DNA from: Phoronis australis
Taxonomy: Eukaryota; Phoronida; Phoronidae
Direction: 5' to 3'
Length of the DNA stretch: 64,000 bases
Assembly (NCBI GenBank): GCA_002633005.1
Contig: NMRA01000312.1
Coordinates: 267,850-331,849, forward strand
Under the pieces are notes generated by a model. It did no database searches. It saw nothing but the letters and a program-made list of their open reading frames with translations, and was not told the origin of the DNA. Every line of letters begins with the position of its first letter. Position 1 is the stretch's first letter. Positions 25,001 to 31,375 of this stretch are shown here, one piece after another. Position numbers and translations under genes: made by a program.

Positions 25001-25379
25001 ATTTTACTCATCGCTTGGCAAAACATGGGGTTACAAACCTACCCTAGTGATGTGAAGCTTTTCAAAACAAAACAATAAACACCAGACCTTGGCTGACTTT
25101 GATGCTAGTGGCCTTTTCTAATCGATGAGCGAAGGTCTCAAATCGAGTAGCGGTATAGACCATCACCAAATATTTTTTGTGGCCTAACCCTCACTATCGT
25201 CGGCTCGTTGTACTCACCAGAGGCTCAACTCCTCGTCGTCTGATTCGTTTCAGACGGTTGATTTCCGCCACCATTGTGGTCAATGTTTGACTGTTGAACG
25301 CCACAAAGGAAGCATTTGGTTTTCTGCGTAACCTTGACAAGTGCGACACAATATGCACCACACTCCCTTTGGTTGACAT
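3961..25379 (-). CDS. CNBD2: CNBD2-like cyclic nucleotide-binding protein, 12 exons
   Basis: Exons in transcript order: 25379-25218, 17606-17428, 15940-15748, 15116-14954, 13427-13267, 12350-12208, 11441-11381, 7811-7757, 7234-7062, 4790-4684, 4269-4161, 4005-3961. All junction phases agree and give 516 codons plus a stop. Residues about 179-290 form a cyclic nucleotide-binding fold with FGELA at 257-261 and Arg268, the phosphate-binding-cassette Glu and Arg that contact cyclic nucleotide. A second, degenerate fold begins around residue 325 (GRVLVRDS...WIYIVKTGSISVF). The tail is basic, then acidic. Vertebrate CNBD2 is reported to bind cAMP and to matter in sperm formation, and its usual length of roughly 570 aa fits. 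The first two exons and the last are less certain than the core. The gene spans 21 kb and hosts a nested gene and many small transposons. Confidence 0.8.
4161..4269 (-). CDS. CNBD2: CNBD2-like exon 11, acidic
   Basis: Residues 466-502, an acidic, Asn/Asp-rich segment (NNNEISDDDVVLPDVNKTDK) between CATTTTCAG and GTAAGA. Confidence 0.7.
4368..4515. mobile_element. MITE with TCATGGGCGGCG ends
   Basis: A 148-bp element in the intron between CNBD2-like exons 10 and 11. Its ends are exact inverted repeats (TCATGGGCGGCG and its complement). Inside, a block of about 70 bp holding GCTATAGCCCC and CACTTTTTTCAGTG is repeated twice. No clear target-site duplication is seen. Confidence 0.7.
4684..4790 (-). 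CDS. CNBD2: CNBD2-like exon 10
   Basis: Encodes QKTLPGVTDISERLGVIDYD followed by a basic helix ending in PKYSR. The acceptor ATTATTTTAG gives phase 0 and the donor is GTAGGC, phase 2. Between this exon and exon 9 lies the nested coiled-coil gene on the other strand. Confidence 0.75.
5496..5503. promoter_or_regulatory. Perfect cAMP-response element TGACGTCA
   Basis: The full 8-bp CRE palindrome lies 70 bp upstream of the nested gene's ATG, with a CRE half-site (TGACGT) about 20 bp further upstream. CREB/CREM factors bind this site, and CREM drives many spermatid genes in animals. Function here is inferred from position only. Confidence 0.5.
5573..6892 (+). CDS. Intronless coiled-coil protein nested in CNBD2-like intron
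   Basis: A single uninterrupted 439-codon frame with ATG in good context (A at -3), far longer than chance open frames in this AT-rich DNA. Residues about 35-330 are charged and heptad-like (many E, K, R, L), indicating long coiled coils broken by a GGGG turn near residue 150. The last 100 residues are less ordered. The N-terminus has TSEVQTDI, resembling the QTD motifs of proteins that bind dynein light chain LC8, a weak clue. I do not recognise the family. Lack of introns and a position inside another gene's intron on the opposite strand suggest a retrocopy that has kept or gained a promoter. A structural role in centrosome, axoneme or cytoskeleton is possible but unproven. Confidence 0.8.
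   Translation: MIKCKSLKKTKSLSTSEVQTDILREDKSDCNYTGDISRLKQEVYSLVNMYGDLVTSVKEREPQIEKLNEMMRKRDEERKEFAALWKTASSAIAKYEAILEKMDDQVKELTGQRRALEYECIEMKEIVDHYKTENEDLIEKVEARSKCTGGGGESLKPEIARLKKEITEVRRCNDRVLAQNVILLESVHAKESLVNAFERKHELLKNYVKQLENDVLVALDHEREVIESNGMLQLQLRKAEYVLAEYMTPTEQAQQNLKTRGMMGICSKMADQLSAFQVQNMEYRQENMRLHSVLAECHCTITSQSKALRDIQLLVEDYAKHNDNLPISSEDDPLAQKHDKACESASVDFLARGETGELGISQELPARVIESGGEARAKMHEVSSATNVHENKQLHRHSVRDHHSDSSLIFHALREIQKSCVQIQTQFRQRSETNLLKDI
7062..7234 (-). CDS. CNBD2: CNBD2-like exon 9
   Basis: Residues 373-430, a Ser- and Lys-rich basic linker (SGKKFRKRSGSWPEKVKKVD) ending STMDMVKAL at GTATGT, phase 0. Probably disordered. Confidence 0.8.
7757..7811 (-). CDS. CNBD2: CNBD2-like exon 8, 55-nt small exon
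   Basis: Encodes GSISVFKKLKKVEKPNDA between TTTTAG and GTATCG, phase 0 to 1. It continues the beta strand begun in exon 7. Confidence 0.85.
8157..8387. mobile_element. MITE copy 1 with GCATGCGCGCACC ends
   Basis: A 231-bp block whose ends are inverted repeats (GCATGCGCGCACC / GGGTGCGCTCATGC). The interior shares long stretches with the copy at 10924, for example GATCCGCCTCAGAGAAACAA and ACAAAAGTCCACTAAAAA. It lies in a CNBD2-like intron and has no coding capacity. Confidence 0.8.
8388..9873. other. CNBD2-like intron sequence without recognised feature
   Basis: Open frames here lack splice sites or family motifs in the needed phase. The C-rich 9060-9330 stretch looks like old transposon sequence, but I could not define its ends. 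Confidence 0.4.
9874..10276. mobile_element. MITE with GGGCCCGGTCTC ends (reference copy)
   Basis: A 403-bp element. The left end GGGCCCGGTCTCCAATCTTT and the right end are near-perfect inverted repeats continuing about 45 bp through CTCGAAAT..ACTCGAA. The interior carries several CTCGA/TCGAG words and CAAGATAAGTGTCTATTAT. Diverged copies lie near 21315, 26440 and 44840. No coding capacity. Confidence 0.8.
10924..11163. mobile_element. MITE copy 2 with GCATGCGCGCACC ends
   Basis: A 240-bp relative of the 8157 element, 2.5 kb away in the same gene and in the same orientation. Ends are GCATGCGCGCACC and GGTGCGCGCATG. Confidence 0.8.
11381..11441 (-). CDS. CNBD2: CNBD2-like exon 7, 61-nt small exon
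   Basis: Encodes RGRVLVRDSNLSDWIYIVKT between TTTCAG and GTTAGT. It is too short to appear as a long open frame. It was found because the flanking exons need one nucleotide at its start and phase 0 at its end, and this block meets both. It completes the first strands of the second, degenerate binding fold, continuing into GSISVF in exon 8. Confidence 0.88.
11560..11790 (+). repeat. Dispersed repeat, copy A
   Basis: Shares scattered blocks with 35270-35490: TTTTCGCGCC.TTGGAGTT, AATGCCAAC, CTGCTGTGCTGGGGCT and TTTGAxAAATTTGACAAA-like sequence. Similarity is roughly 60 percent by eye. The better copy reads CCGYNSDGRKLDKFDKHAW, faintly like the start of a THAP-type zinc finger, so it may be remnant transposon coding sequence. 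Confidence 0.45.
12208..12350 (-). CDS. CNBD2: CNBD2-like exon 6
   Basis: Residues 287-333, DYEDIFMSGG to LMFSYF. This is the C-terminal helix of the first binding domain and the helical entry to the second (FFESLSFLKKFPHHKLYQDP). It ends AA in phase 2 at a GTAAGT donor. Confidence 0.9.
12425..12540. repeat. Short tandem repeat, about 45 bp x 2-3
   Basis: Repeats of CCACCCGTTCrTTrATGGAAAA separated by ATGACAGTATCAGCT-like sequence, in the intron between CNBD2-like exons 5 and 6. Confidence 0.7.
13267..13427 (-). CDS. CNBD2: CNBD2-like exon 5, phosphate-binding cassette
   Basis: Residues 233-286. Contains FGELAVINRSIRQASV, matching the phosphate-binding cassette with its Glu (259) and Arg (268) retained, then the closing beta strands. 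Acceptor CTGTTTCAG, donor GTGAGT. Confidence 0.92.
14954..15116 (-). CDS. CNBD2: CNBD2-like exon 4, start of cNMP-binding fold
   Basis: Residues 179-232. Helical AFAEYPINKQKKICEIGWYE leads into the first beta strands (RAIVRQGHVPQAFYIILSG), the classic entry to a cyclic nucleotide-binding domain. It is preceded by a TTTCAG acceptor and the donor is GTTCGT, phase 1. Confidence 0.9.
15748..15940 (-). CDS. CNBD2: CNBD2-like exon 3
   Basis: Residues 114-178, opening with AEQMKNQLLSVTQL and ending KKRTGKELKY at a GTGAGT donor. It includes FDPDYFKANKE, a linker typical of the region before the cyclic nucleotide-binding fold in this family. Confidence 0.8.
16025..16195. repeat. Degenerate tandem repeat, about 45-50 bp x 4
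   Basis: Units share ATCCAGwGATTwTGTATGATCATwCGATGAAATG. Copies diverge by 15-25 percent. It lies between CNBD2-like exons 2 and 3. Confidence 0.7.
17428..17606 (-). CDS. CNBD2: CNBD2-like exon 2
   Basis: Encodes residues 55-113 including MYHRFKPSFDHLQARMEW and LDEGFDDMESIRNW. It ends at GTAATT in phase 2. The chosen acceptor (AATAG) has a poor pyrimidine tract but gives the phase needed to join exon 1. If exon 1 is not part of the gene, translation could begin at the in-frame ATG at 17558. Confidence 0.65.
17910..18075. repeat. Two-copy tandem duplication, about 75 bp
   Basis: Blocks beginning TTTGCAAATCTCAGAA and TTTGCAAATGTCAGAA run parallel through CAATATATgTTTT to GTTTAAAACCT-like ends. 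Confidence 0.6.
18076..20080. other. Large first intron of CNBD2-like gene, no feature recognised
   Basis: AT-rich sequence with no exon, RNA gene or transposon ends that I can support. Confidence 0.4.
20084..20117. repeat. 34-bp perfect-type hairpin
   Basis: AGAGACGCAATGTATT and its inverted partner AATACGTTGCGTCTCT, separated by AA, with one mismatch in 16 bp. It may be a fold-back remnant. Confidence 0.8.
20631..20720. repeat. 18-bp minisatellite x 5
   Basis: Five units of GTTATGGCGTGTACACAC. The third unit has three substitutions. Each unit holds the palindrome GTGTACAC. Confidence 0.9.
21310..21470. mobile_element. Diverged fragment of the GGGCCCGGTCTC MITE family
   Basis: Contains CGAACTCAAGATAAGTGTCT followed by a CTATTxT block and an upstream CTCGAAAT block, matching positions 9890-9985 of the reference copy. 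The ends are decayed. Confidence 0.5.
24055..24253. mobile_element. 199-bp near-perfect palindromic MITE with ATCGATAG core repeats
   Basis: The outer arms start ATACGGTGGCTGTGAAAGGA and end with the complement. The inner part is five to six units of about 21 bp built on CTATCGATAGAC plus TTAACT words, reversing orientation at the centre, so nearly the whole element folds into one long hairpin. A 4-bp direct repeat ATAC flanks it. Open frames reading SIDLLTL repeats through it are artefacts. Confidence 0.85.
24254..25217. other. Intron sequence, nothing recognised
   Basis: Part of the first intron of the CNBD2-like gene. No supported feature. Confidence 0.4.
25218..25379 (-). CDS. CNBD2: CNBD2-like exon 1 (putative start)
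   Basis: Encodes 54 residues, Met to GVEPL, rich in Arg and Lys (NRLKRIRRRG), and ends at a consensus GTGAGT donor in phase 0. The ATG has A at -3. The same frame stays open about 90 bp upstream of this Met without another ATG. Assignment to this gene rests on phase, strand and the basic N-terminus, so it is less sure than the later exons. Confidence 0.5.
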
Positions 25380-26435
25380 TCTTAAAACAGTACTACGAAA
25401 TTTCCAACTTTTTATCTGTGATCGAAATAAGCCTTCCACAAATTCTGACTGACTTATCTTTTTTCCAAACACGAAAAGACGAATCTAGTCGTATTTGTCG
25501 CTCAATCAATTATCTTTAGACACAACATCAATACATTATCCTCGTGTACCTCCGCGATGTTCGTACAAATCCTTTATCACAAAGTACCCCAGGCTCTCGT
25601 TTAAATTAAGCTATGGTACTTTGCTTTTATATCCATGAATCTCTTTGATGTGATAATTGGAATTCATCCTCAAAGTCAATATTTCGGAGGATAATCGATG
25701 TTTTATACAGGCGATGCATAAATTGCAATTATCAACTCAAAATCCAATGCCGGAGCAACACTTTGGTAGATTTGACAAACAGCACCTACGGCAGTTACGC
25801 CAGTTCAAATAGGAGAAAAGTTAAGCGACCTGAATTGTACTCGTGCCATCAAAACTCGGGTTTAATAGCAAGCTTTTGTTTGAAAACCGAGCTTGGTCAA
25901 ATATTGGCGAAACAAAAGTCCGTAACCCCGTACTACACAAACACAATGTCTTACAGACTTGTACTTCAAATTAAAGATTTTTAAAGCAAATTTAACACCT
26001 CCTTGAACACGCCCCAAACAAGTGTTTACACTGAAGCCGTTATGTCAAAAATGCCGCCACAAAATACAACTCACCTGAGTAAACTCATCTCTTCAACGTA
26101 CTAAGAAAACAACCGGACAAGAACTTGTTTTTTAAACATAATTCTTTTCAACGAATTAAACCAAGCACTGCAGCACAGCACAAGTTAAAAATAATATAAA
26201 AGGGCAGAGAACAGAGAACCTTGAAAACGTGATTAATTACGGCAATTAGCAAAAATTGCTCAAAATAATTCCAATGGCTCATTGATGTTTATTATTACCG
26301 TTAGAACGCCAATTAACGTTTTAAAGCCATCGCGTTAATGTAAGCACTCTACGTAAGTTTGAGCGTTATTTCATAACATTTTCAAAGTTTACGCTGATGA
26401 GTGTCCAGTCCAGATTGGCACTTGATAATCCCTGG
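25380..26435. other. 5' flank of CNBD2-like gene
   Basis: Expected promoter side of the CNBD2-like gene. I see no TATA box or CpG-rich block that I would call a promoter, and no other gene. Confidence 0.35.
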
Positions 26436-26439
26436 ATTA

Positions 26440-26675
26440 GAGCTAACAGTAAAAACTCGAGTTTTCTGGCAAGAATTCGAAATCTCTAATTTCTTACACG
26501 GGCTTATAGCTTTAGTGCTAGAAACGGTTAGACTGTCGCTCATGTTAACTACAGTGTATTCGAAAACATAATAGACACTTATCTTGATTTTTCACAGAGG
26601 AAGAACGGAAGATGTCAAAAAATAATTTCGAGTTCGATTTTGAGAAAAAATATTAGATATCGATCAGGCCCAAGC
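26440..26675. mobile_element. Diverged copy of the GGGCCCGGTCTC MITE family
   Basis: Begins AAAAACTCGAGTTTT and ends AATTTCGAGTTCGATTTTGA...ATCAGGCCC. It includes ATAGACACTTATCTTGA, the complement of a word in the reference copy. The terminal GGCCC is partly kept. Confidence 0.6.
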
Positions 26676-27573
26676 TCTACAGGCTGGCTTGCCACGGCGT
26701 GTCATGTTATGCGCCAAGCGTGGACTCAACTAGTAACGTTTACACCAGTTCTTTGCAAACTCAAGCTGAGAACAATTTATAACGTTAAACGTTTATGAAA
26801 GTTCTCTTCGTGGACGGAATGCGAGTTTAATTCCGCTTTAAACAAGTACTTTTAAATTTTGTAAAATAAAAGCCATATTTCTTCAACACTACGAATGTTG
26901 GAAATTTGTCGCATGTACCTAATTCCGGAATTAGGCGCAGCTTCACATGTAGGTCCGTGGGTCTAAACACGTGCAAATACCAGTGAGCTATTTAAAACCA
27001 CAATATTTTCAAGTACCATGAAAACTAGTAATGAAATGAACACATATCCAAAACTATCAGGTAATGGTCGAGCAATCAGCTCCAGATAAAACACTCATGA
27101 AAAAATTCATCAAGAAGAACCTTAGCTAGCCAATGTAACCGCACAGTTTCCTTCGGTACCAAACTATTAACGATGATTTGTAAGTACATGTTTTTTAAAG
27201 TACATGTATATTCACATACACGTAAAATGTCTAATTTGATCGTATTTAGCCACCTACTTAGAAAAGATTATCAGACACACAATCCAAACACATGTAAAGG
27301 TAAAAGTTTTGGGGAGAGGTGCAACGACACATATTCCAACTTTGGTCTTCCGTTGCGAACACTTTCTACCGCATCCTCTCAGTGGCCACGCAAAACTTTA
27401 CAGCAGTTTCGACCCCTTTTTTTCTTAGTTTGCAGAATTGCACCCTTACACATTTGTTTGTGTTTCATAAATATAGCAGAATTGCACCCCTACACTTTTG
27501 TTTGTGTTTCATAAATATAACAAAACTCTTAATTAAGGGAACAATATCGGAGCCTCAGTTCGGAATCGAACTT

Positions 27574-27678
27574 GCAACCCCTGCGGTCGCAACCCCTGCG
27601 GTCGCAACCCCTGCGGTCGCAACCCCTGCGGTCGCAACCCCTGCGGTCGCAACCCCTGCGGTCGCAACCCCTGCGGTC
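27574..27678. repeat. 15-bp minisatellite x 7
   Basis: Seven identical units of GCAACCCCTGCGGTC. Because 15 is a multiple of three, all frames stay open and give PAVAT or GCDRR repeats. No splice or start context supports coding. Confidence 0.95.
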
Positions 27679-28083
27679 GCAGTCTGTTTTGTTGGCGACA
27701 TAGCTACCTAAATCACACTTATAAACAGCAAAGAAGTTAAAACTGTTAAATTCGCTCAGCCTTGATTTTAGCGAATGTCTGGCATAAAACCAATTTGAGA
27801 AGTCTAACCTGCATAACACTGTCTTTGAGCTCTACCACGACATGGGGCAATGGTGCAAAAGAACAAGTTTAAATTTCCCTTGCTTCTAAACTTGAATTAT
27901 GTCGTCTGACGTGCGAAAAATCCAAGCCAGTCATAGCTAATCAATGGCGTGCATACTCCTCCTAATACAAAAGACACCCTTGTTGTGACCCCAAGACATG
28001 CAAACAAAATCTCACTTCAACTGTCAAAAATATTTCAATTCAAGAATTAGCTACTTTAAGAACGTGTCAGTCTAAACAAACAG

Positions 28084-28797
28084 GTGACAACCAATGAGGG
28101 TGACATGAAAGAACTGATAGGGAGATTGGAGGCAGCTTTGAAAGAGAAGAACATCCTGCGTGGTCAAAACAGGAGAACCAGCTACTAGACCTGGATAAGA
28201 ATAAAAAGATCATTACCAGCAACGTAACTATAGGACGAGGTTTACATGCACAGTTTTCAGGCCGGCTTGGCCAGGCAAGAGAAACTTTGGCCGAGTTAGA
28301 CGATGTACATTATCATTCAAGTGAATAACTAAGTGCAAAAAATCCGAAATCACAACATTTGGAACTCACTGTAAAATTATTTTCCAACGGTTCGTGCCTT
28401 CCAGTTGAACACAAGTAGACGGCGATAATTTTTTTTGCGGGAACCAATCAGTCATCAATCCCCAGTAGAAGGAGTAAGGGGTCTCGGCAACACCGAGAAA
28501 ATTATTTTACTGTAAGTTCCGGAAGTTGTGGTTTATATTTTTTCGCATTTGGTGAGTGGAGTAGCATAAGAGTAACTATATTTCCAAGATCAAGGTAACT
28601 ATAGGTCTGGATGTAAATAAGCATACCATAAGTACAATAAAATATGATGACATAATCTGTAGATGAGTAACATGGAGAAAGGCAGCAAACGGCAGTCACC
28701 AACGAAGCTTTGTCACGCGCATGGAAGCTGACCATGAAGCAGCAGGAGGTCAGAATGATGCAGGTAGATCTACAGGCGTCCAAGGTCAAATCGTCTG
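28084..28797 (+). pseudogene. Broken coiled-coil gene remnant
   Basis: After an AAACAG acceptor the frame reads MKELIGRLEAALKEKNILRG, then stops. A one-base shift restores ENQLLDLDKNKKIITSNVTI and QFSGRLGQARETLAELDD up to 28328. A second block (28668-28797) reads TNEALSRAWKLTMKQQEVRM and QVDLQASKVKSS to a perfect GTGAGT donor but has a stop just upstream and no good acceptor. Both look like exons of one coiled-coil protein of the CCDC type, family not identified. The frameshift and missing acceptor suggest a pseudogene. Sequencing error or a divergent live gene with other exons is possible. Confidence 0.45.
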
Positions 28798-28799
28798 GT

Positions 28800-30830
28800 G
28801 AGTTTGATCATCGTATGTAGCCTAATGGACTTTGGGGGCACGGGTCTGGTTTGGTGTCTGCTCGTCCAATACTGAGGTTTAGAGGATTGTAACTGAAATT
28901 TATATGCGCTGACACTGAATCGTCTGCACAACTTCAAACTTGGATTGTATAAAAATATACCAGTTTTCGAAACATGATTTTAATGCTGTAATTTTATTTT
29001 AGTCGTAATTCTTGCACCTGAACAATACATGAAGACGAGGGTTTCTTTTTCAATCACAATTTTAGTCACAGAAACTATTGCTCATTGCAAGTTTTCAGGT
29101 CCCCACAACACTAGATTATGTCAAATTACTCTGTGAGTGTCGTTTTGCAATGCTAAGACACAGCATCTTGCCAAATGTCTCTGTGAGATGCCTTTAGATT
29201 TCACCGTCGTCGATAGCTAGCCTCCTCACAAGTCGATGCTTCTTGTTTCATCTTGGCTTGGCCACACGCTAAACTACAAACCGTGGCTCACCCGTCAGGT
29301 GCGGTAATTGAAATAACGTCAAAATCAACATAAGGTTATCTTGAACCTTAATAGACGACCTCAGCTCTAAGTCAACTATCGACAAACTCCATTATATAAA
29401 TATACGTTTTTCGATCTCAGTGACAGGCCGAGAAGAATCGAGAATTCTAAAAATATGCTTCTTACTACCCTGTTTTTCTTATCGTCAGGTGACTACGTTT
29501 TTAAGAGAAATTTCCATGTGCAAGAAAGGAACATTTATAGCAAAATACCCCACAGCCGATTTTACTAAAACTTATTTTTAAATGAAAACTTTACGTTATG
29601 TCTCAAAAAAGCTGTCAGGGATTTTTTATTTTACACGTGGTTCAAGTTTTAGTGGCAAATTAACTCGCAAAACACAAGGCACTTGTAAAAAAATCAGCGG
29701 TATATCGCGCGCAGGTACTCGAAAACTAGGCATGTAAAGCAAACATACCGTGAATAATACGCTTACAAGGAAGTCACGCGTTTTTAAAGATATGCGAGAA
29801 TTTTCACTTCTCGTCCTTCTGAGCAGCTTTTACTAGGATCAAAGAGAGCGCGGCGCCGGAGTCAGGTAAAGTTGTGATGACCGCATTGCCCGATGCGAGC
29901 AAGACCCAATTAAGTGTAATTACCCGACCATAAACTGTATTAAACATCTCTGACTGTACATAATGACGAATTTTCAAAATGCATTAATCACTAATTTTCG
30001 TTAAAAACGACCACCATGGCGGTATTCAGCTGAAAAAAACAACCAAGTACGGTTTTCGATTTTTAAAACTCGATGAACTAACCACTGGGTACGATTGAAG
30101 ATAAACTACTACGCGTATTAATATACTCGGTGGATATACAAACGCTGATCAGAGTTAACAATATCACATGGATTCATTTTTTGACATTCTTTCAATCTCG
30201 TTTAACCAGATTTTTGACCAGGAAACAGTTGTACTTAACTTGTGCCTACATTTCATTTCTTATTACTGACAAAGAGCTAGAATAGTTATATATAGCCAGT
30301 GCCACCGAAATTGTCCAGAGATTCCAAATCTTTAGTTTGTTTATCACCATATTTGCACTTTTGTCTATATTTTATGATTTGAGTTATAAAGATTAAACTT
30401 TAATGACATGTGAAATGTTTAGTGTACATGTAATGTGGAAAGTTCAGGTATGGGCTCACAATGAACTTAACTAATTAAGTTTCGCTGGCGATCAAAATCT
30501 ACCACTGTTTTGGTACTCCAAGTTTAAAACTTAGATAACAGTTATCAACTTGTTCCCGGTAAGAAAAAAGCAAGTGGACAGAAGCATTAAAAATTAAATA
30601 ACGAAAATCAATATGAAACTTCCTTTGGGAAGTCGCCCTTTGTGTAGATAAACACAAGTTAACCTTTTTAGTCACTTTGTAATATTAGAATGTACCAATT
30701 TAAAACTACTCTCCAGAGTTGCAGGCTGTATCTCTGCAAATGTCAGAGAAAACCAAATTGTGGATAATAACAACAACCATTGTTGAGACAGTAATGCTAG
30801 CTATTACCTTTCCACTTCATTACGACAGAT
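28800..30830. other. Intergenic, nothing recognised
   Basis: AT-rich spacer with no open frame, tRNA-like fold or inverted-repeat ends that I can support. Confidence 0.4.
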
Positions 30831-31021
30831 CTACATCAATACAAAGGGCGTGCTGAGTAGGCATCGTAAAAGCTGTCTGGGGCTATGGAAATCTGAGCGG
30901 TGACCAGCGTAAGCGAGAAATTCTCCAAATGAAATCAATGGTCGCAGTCCGACACTGAGGGCCCTCAGAATGCTTGTCAGACCGACCATTTCAGAAATGA
31001 CCGGGCCGGTGTTCAAAGCAA
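30831..31021 (-). other. Orphan exon-like open block upstream of REXO5
   Basis: A strong acceptor (TTTTCTTCTGTAG) is followed directly by an open frame of 63 codons, LFALNTGPVISEMVGLTSIL to TPFVLM, ending TAG. It is hydrophobic in its first half. No homologue is recognised and no upstream exon was found before the REXO5 start 250 bp away. It may be chance or a terminal exon of an unseen gene. Confidence 0.2.
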
Positions 31022-31212
31022 ATAACTACAGAAGAAAATAAAAGTTTTTGAGAGTCTGTAAAACAAACGCATTTAGATTCGGTGCTTCAGTTCATTTCGA
31101 ACTAGGAACCAATATGAGGTTCCTACGGTTCAAACTCAGGTTCGATGCCACCGGCTGCAAATCAGGTGCCGTGCGATAAGCAACAGATGGCACTGGCGCA
31201 TAGAACAAAACA

Positions 31213-31224
31213 AAGATGGCTGCC
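31213..31224 (+). promoter_or_regulatory. YY1-like site at REXO5 5' end
   Basis: AAGATGGCTGCC matches the YY1 consensus AAnATGGCnGC, which in animals sits just downstream of transcription starts in many housekeeping genes. It lies 44 bp before the REXO5 start codon, in the sense orientation. Its ATG also opens a seven-codon upstream frame (MAASMK). Confidence 0.5.
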
Positions 31225-31267
31225 TCCATGAAATGAAATGTGGGAAAGCTGTTCATGAAGTTAAAAT

Positions 31268-31375
31268 ATGTCTGAACAAAAGAGTAAGAGCACTGGATTG
31301 TTATCCAAAACGAAAATTGAAAGACTTAACAAAAAGAAACAGAAAATAGAGGCTTTTCTGAAATTATCAAAACAG
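31268..31375 (+). CDS. REXO5: REXO5 exon 1, start
   Basis: MSEQKSKS... then a Lys-rich helix (KIERLNKKKQKIEAFLKL), likely nuclear or nucleolar targeting. An in-frame TAA six bases upstream fixes the start. A second, better donor (GTAAGC) six bases downstream keeps the same phase and would add Val-Thr. Confidence 0.8.

Noticed and set aside
27319-27819. PAVAT and GCDRR repeat proteins
   Set aside because: Products of the 15-bp minisatellite, open in all frames because the unit is a multiple of three.
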